Positions 6,283 through 7,356 of a DNA stretch of 7,356 nucleotides are shown in pieces (positions within the stretch are counted from its first letter, which is position 1; the number at the start of each line of letters is the position of its first letter). The notes under the pieces were generated by a model. That model saw nothing but the letters and a program-made list of their open reading frames with translations. It ran no database searches and was not told the origin of the DNA. A program made the translations under genes and the position numbers. The DNA is from an uncultured Clostridia bacterium (GTDB lineage Bacteria; Bacillota; Clostridia; UBA1381; UMGS1253), in NCBI GenBank assembly GCA_937892135.1, contig CALAUK010000096.1:1-7356 (forward strand), in the 5' to 3' direction.

Positions 6283-6288
6283 TCACCT
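6283..6288 (-). promoter_or_regulatory. Ribosome binding site of the kinase gene, overlapping the repressor stop
   Basis: AGGTGA on the minus strand shares its AG with the TAG stop of the repressor (6287-6289) and lies 8 bases before the ATG at 6274. It covers the alternative GTG at 6286, which argues against that start, and suggests coupled translation. Confidence 0.75.
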
Positions 6289-7264
6289 ATATTATCTTTC
6301 TTGTACTCTGTCTTTCTATAATCTTATGCTCAATTGTTATGTGCTGAACTGCCTCAGTTTCGGTTAAAATTTTGTTAAACAAAAGCTCAACAGCCGTTCT
6401 GTACTGCTCTGACGAAAAGGTTTCAACAGTGGTCAGCGGCACCTGGGCATAAGCCGATGCAGAAATATTATTTACTCCCATAACCGATATTTCCTCGGGC
6501 ACTTTAATTCCGTTTTTCACAAGCTCGTGAACAAGAGAAATTGCAATAACATCATAAGCCGCAATAATAGCTGTCGGCTTTCGTTTAGATAAAACAATCC
6601 TTTTTGCCGCCTCTTTTCCGACAGCCTCAAGCCTTGCATCAATGTTATATACAAAATCCTCCGAAAATTCAAGCGAGTGCTTCTTTAAAGACTTTTCAAA
6701 GGCTTTGAATGCAGAGATAGTTTTCGGTTCTCCAACGTAAGCGATTTTCTTATGCCCTAAATCTTTTAAGTATTTTACACAGTCCTCCTGTATAGCAGAG
6801 GTGTTACTTAAAACAGAGTCATACGGAGTGCTCTCGTCTCCGCCGAACAAAACAATAGGAATACTTGGTTTGGTTGAAAAGTCAGGCTTACAGAAAGTAA
6901 TAATTCCGTCTGTTGCACCGCCTAAAATAATAGTTCGCATTATGTCGTTAGCTTTGTTTTTGTCAAAGTCATAAACATAAATTGCAACCTTTGCCCCTTT
7001 TGCCTCGATTTCATTTTTAAGATGAGTAACAACCTCGGGGTAGTGATAACCCAAAAGTTCAGGCACAATTAAGGCAATTAAAAGAGATTTGTTATTTGTG
7101 TATTCCCTTTTTCTCTTTGTCTTTTCTTTAAAATATCCGCATTCAATGGCAATTTTTTTAATTTTTTCAGAGAGTTCTTCGCTGATTTCCGCACTTCCCG
7201 ACAGCGCCTTAGACACTGTTGACGTGGAAACGTGAGCAATTTCAGCAATTTTTTTATGATTCAT
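6287..7264 (-). CDS. LacI-family transcriptional repressor
   Basis: The product has 325 residues from the ATG at 7264. An N-terminal LacI-type helix-turn-helix lies at 3-22 (KKIAEIAHVSTSTVSKALSG). A periplasmic-binding-protein-like sugar domain runs from about 60 to the end, with HKKIAYVGEP (171-180), PTAIIAAYDVIAISLVHEL (230-248), ISVMGVNN (259-266), PLTTV (276-280) and IIERQST (315-321). The DNA-binding head and length are normal. The hinge after ECGYF reads KEKTKRKREY and lacks the usual PNxxAR-L pattern. By family rule it binds an operator as a dimer and is released by a sugar or sugar phosphate; the kinase downstream suggests a galactose-like effector. The frame stays open to 7342, but the added N-terminus (a Ser-Pro repeat) is the histidine codons of the preceding gene read out of frame. 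GAGGAG at 7 bases supports 7264. No operator was found; the operon promoter lies outside the window. Confidence 0.92.
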   Translation of the reverse strand: MNHKKIAEIAHVSTSTVSKALSGSAEISEELSEKIKKIAIECGYFKEKTKRKREYTNNKSLLIALIVPELLGYHYPEVVTHLKNEIEAKGAKVAIYVYDFDKNKANDIMRTIILGGATDGIITFCKPDFSTKPSIPIVLFGGDESTPYDSVLSNTSAIQEDCVKYLKDLGHKKIAYVGEPKTISAFKAFEKSLKKHSLEFSEDFVYNIDARLEAVGKEAAKRIVLSKRKPTAIIAAYDVIAISLVHELVKNGIKVPEEISVMGVNNISASAYAQVPLTTVETFSSEQYRTAVELLFNKILTETEAVQHITIEHKIIERQSTRKII

Positions 7265-7271
7265 ATTACTA

Positions 7272-7277
7272 CTCCTC
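7272..7277 (-). promoter_or_regulatory. Ribosome binding site that fixes the repressor start
   Basis: GAGGAG on the minus strand lies 7 bases before the ATG at 7264 and overlaps the TGA stop (7276-7278) of the preceding gene. This spacing supports the shorter repressor start and translational coupling. Confidence 0.85.
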
Positions 7278-7356
7278 AATGATGATGGTGATGATGGTGA
7301 TGATGGTGATGATGCCCTCCCGAAGAGGTTTCTATAACACACTCTTCATGATGACA
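7276..7356 (-). CDS. C-terminal end of an unidentified protein with a twelve-histidine tail (partial)
   Basis: On the minus strand one frame is open from the window edge to a TGA at 7276-7278 and gives 26 residues: CHHEECVIETSSGG, then twelve consecutive histidines. I take it as real for three reasons. The stop overlaps the repressor's ribosome binding site as in an operon. The run uses both CAT and CAC in a way that keeps the histidine frame. A flexible Ser-Gly-Gly linker precedes it. Histidine tails and a C-H-H-x-x-C cluster are typical of proteins that store or deliver nickel, zinc or cobalt, such as metallochaperones and some maturation GTPases, but the family cannot be named from this fragment. 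The body of the protein lies outside the window. If real, it is the upstream partner of the repressor and kinase. Confidence 0.6.
   Translation of the reverse strand, partial: CHHEECVIETSSGGHHHHHHHHHHHH
7279..7314 (-). repeat. Short tandem repeat of histidine codons (CATCATCAC units)
   Basis: Four near-perfect 9-base units, CATCATCAC on the minus strand with the last ending CAT, make 36 bases. The unit is itself a near triplet repeat. Slippage by whole triplets would change tail length without shifting the frame. The same bases read in another frame give the Ser-Pro repeat in front of the repressor. Confidence 0.9.

Noticed and set aside
7279..7314. Vector-derived histidine tag or short CRISPR-like repeat
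   Set aside because: The run is followed directly by a natural stop, ribosome site and repressor gene, and repeat units of 9 bases without spacers are not a CRISPR array.
6287..7356. LacI-type operator near the repressor and kinase genes
   Set aside because: No CG-centred palindrome of the usual LacI type was seen in the gene junctions; the operon promoter is outside the window.

Overview
The window suggests a low-GC Gram-positive bacterium, most likely a Clostridia-type Firmicute. The reasons are strong AGGAGG-type ribosome binding sites, AT-rich intergenic DNA with sigma-A-type promoters (TTGACA-17-TAAAAT and TTGAAT-17-TATAAT), a lipoprotein-type ABC solute-binding protein, an ECF transporter S component without its own energising genes, and a galactokinase subfamily remembered from Clostridia. 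It looks like chromosomal housekeeping and transport DNA. I see no transposase, phage gene, rRNA, tRNA or CRISPR array.

Layout. Positions 1-264 (+) hold the 3' end of nagB (glucosamine-6-phosphate deaminase), closed by a hairpin at 288-320 that can also stop the converging minus-strand unit. That unit reads from a good promoter at 2036-2008 through an ECF transporter S component (1984-1433) into a seven-helix membrane GGDEF diguanylate cyclase (1412-339). Divergent to it, 2091-2507 (+) encodes a 138-residue four-helix membrane protein with eight cysteines. A second shared hairpin (2518-2549) separates it from a three-gene polar amino acid ABC transporter operon on the minus strand: binding lipoprotein (4773-4021), permease (3957-3286) and ATPase (3299-2553). 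This operon starts at a near-consensus promoter (4834-4806) and carries a hairpin between the first two genes.

The right-hand part (7356-4994, minus) looks like one sugar-related operon. It begins with the C-terminal end of an unidentified gene ending in twelve histidines, followed by a LacI-family repressor (7264-6287) and a galactokinase-family GHMP kinase (6274-4994), then a terminator at 4972-4933. Each ribosome binding site overlaps the stop codon of the gene before it, so translation is probably coupled.

Three starts should be shorter than the longest open frames: permease at 3957, kinase at 6274 and repressor at 7264. In each case the ribosome binding site lies inside or across the longer frame. 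The ATPase start is a GTG.

The least explained items are the His12-tailed partial gene, the cysteine-cluster membrane protein with a possible mother-cell sigma (sigma-K-like) promoter, the kinase with Asn in place of the sugar-contacting Glu, and the GGDEF enzyme with a broken inhibitory site paired with a vitamin-type transporter subunit. I found no clear evidence of a wholly new defence or mobile system.
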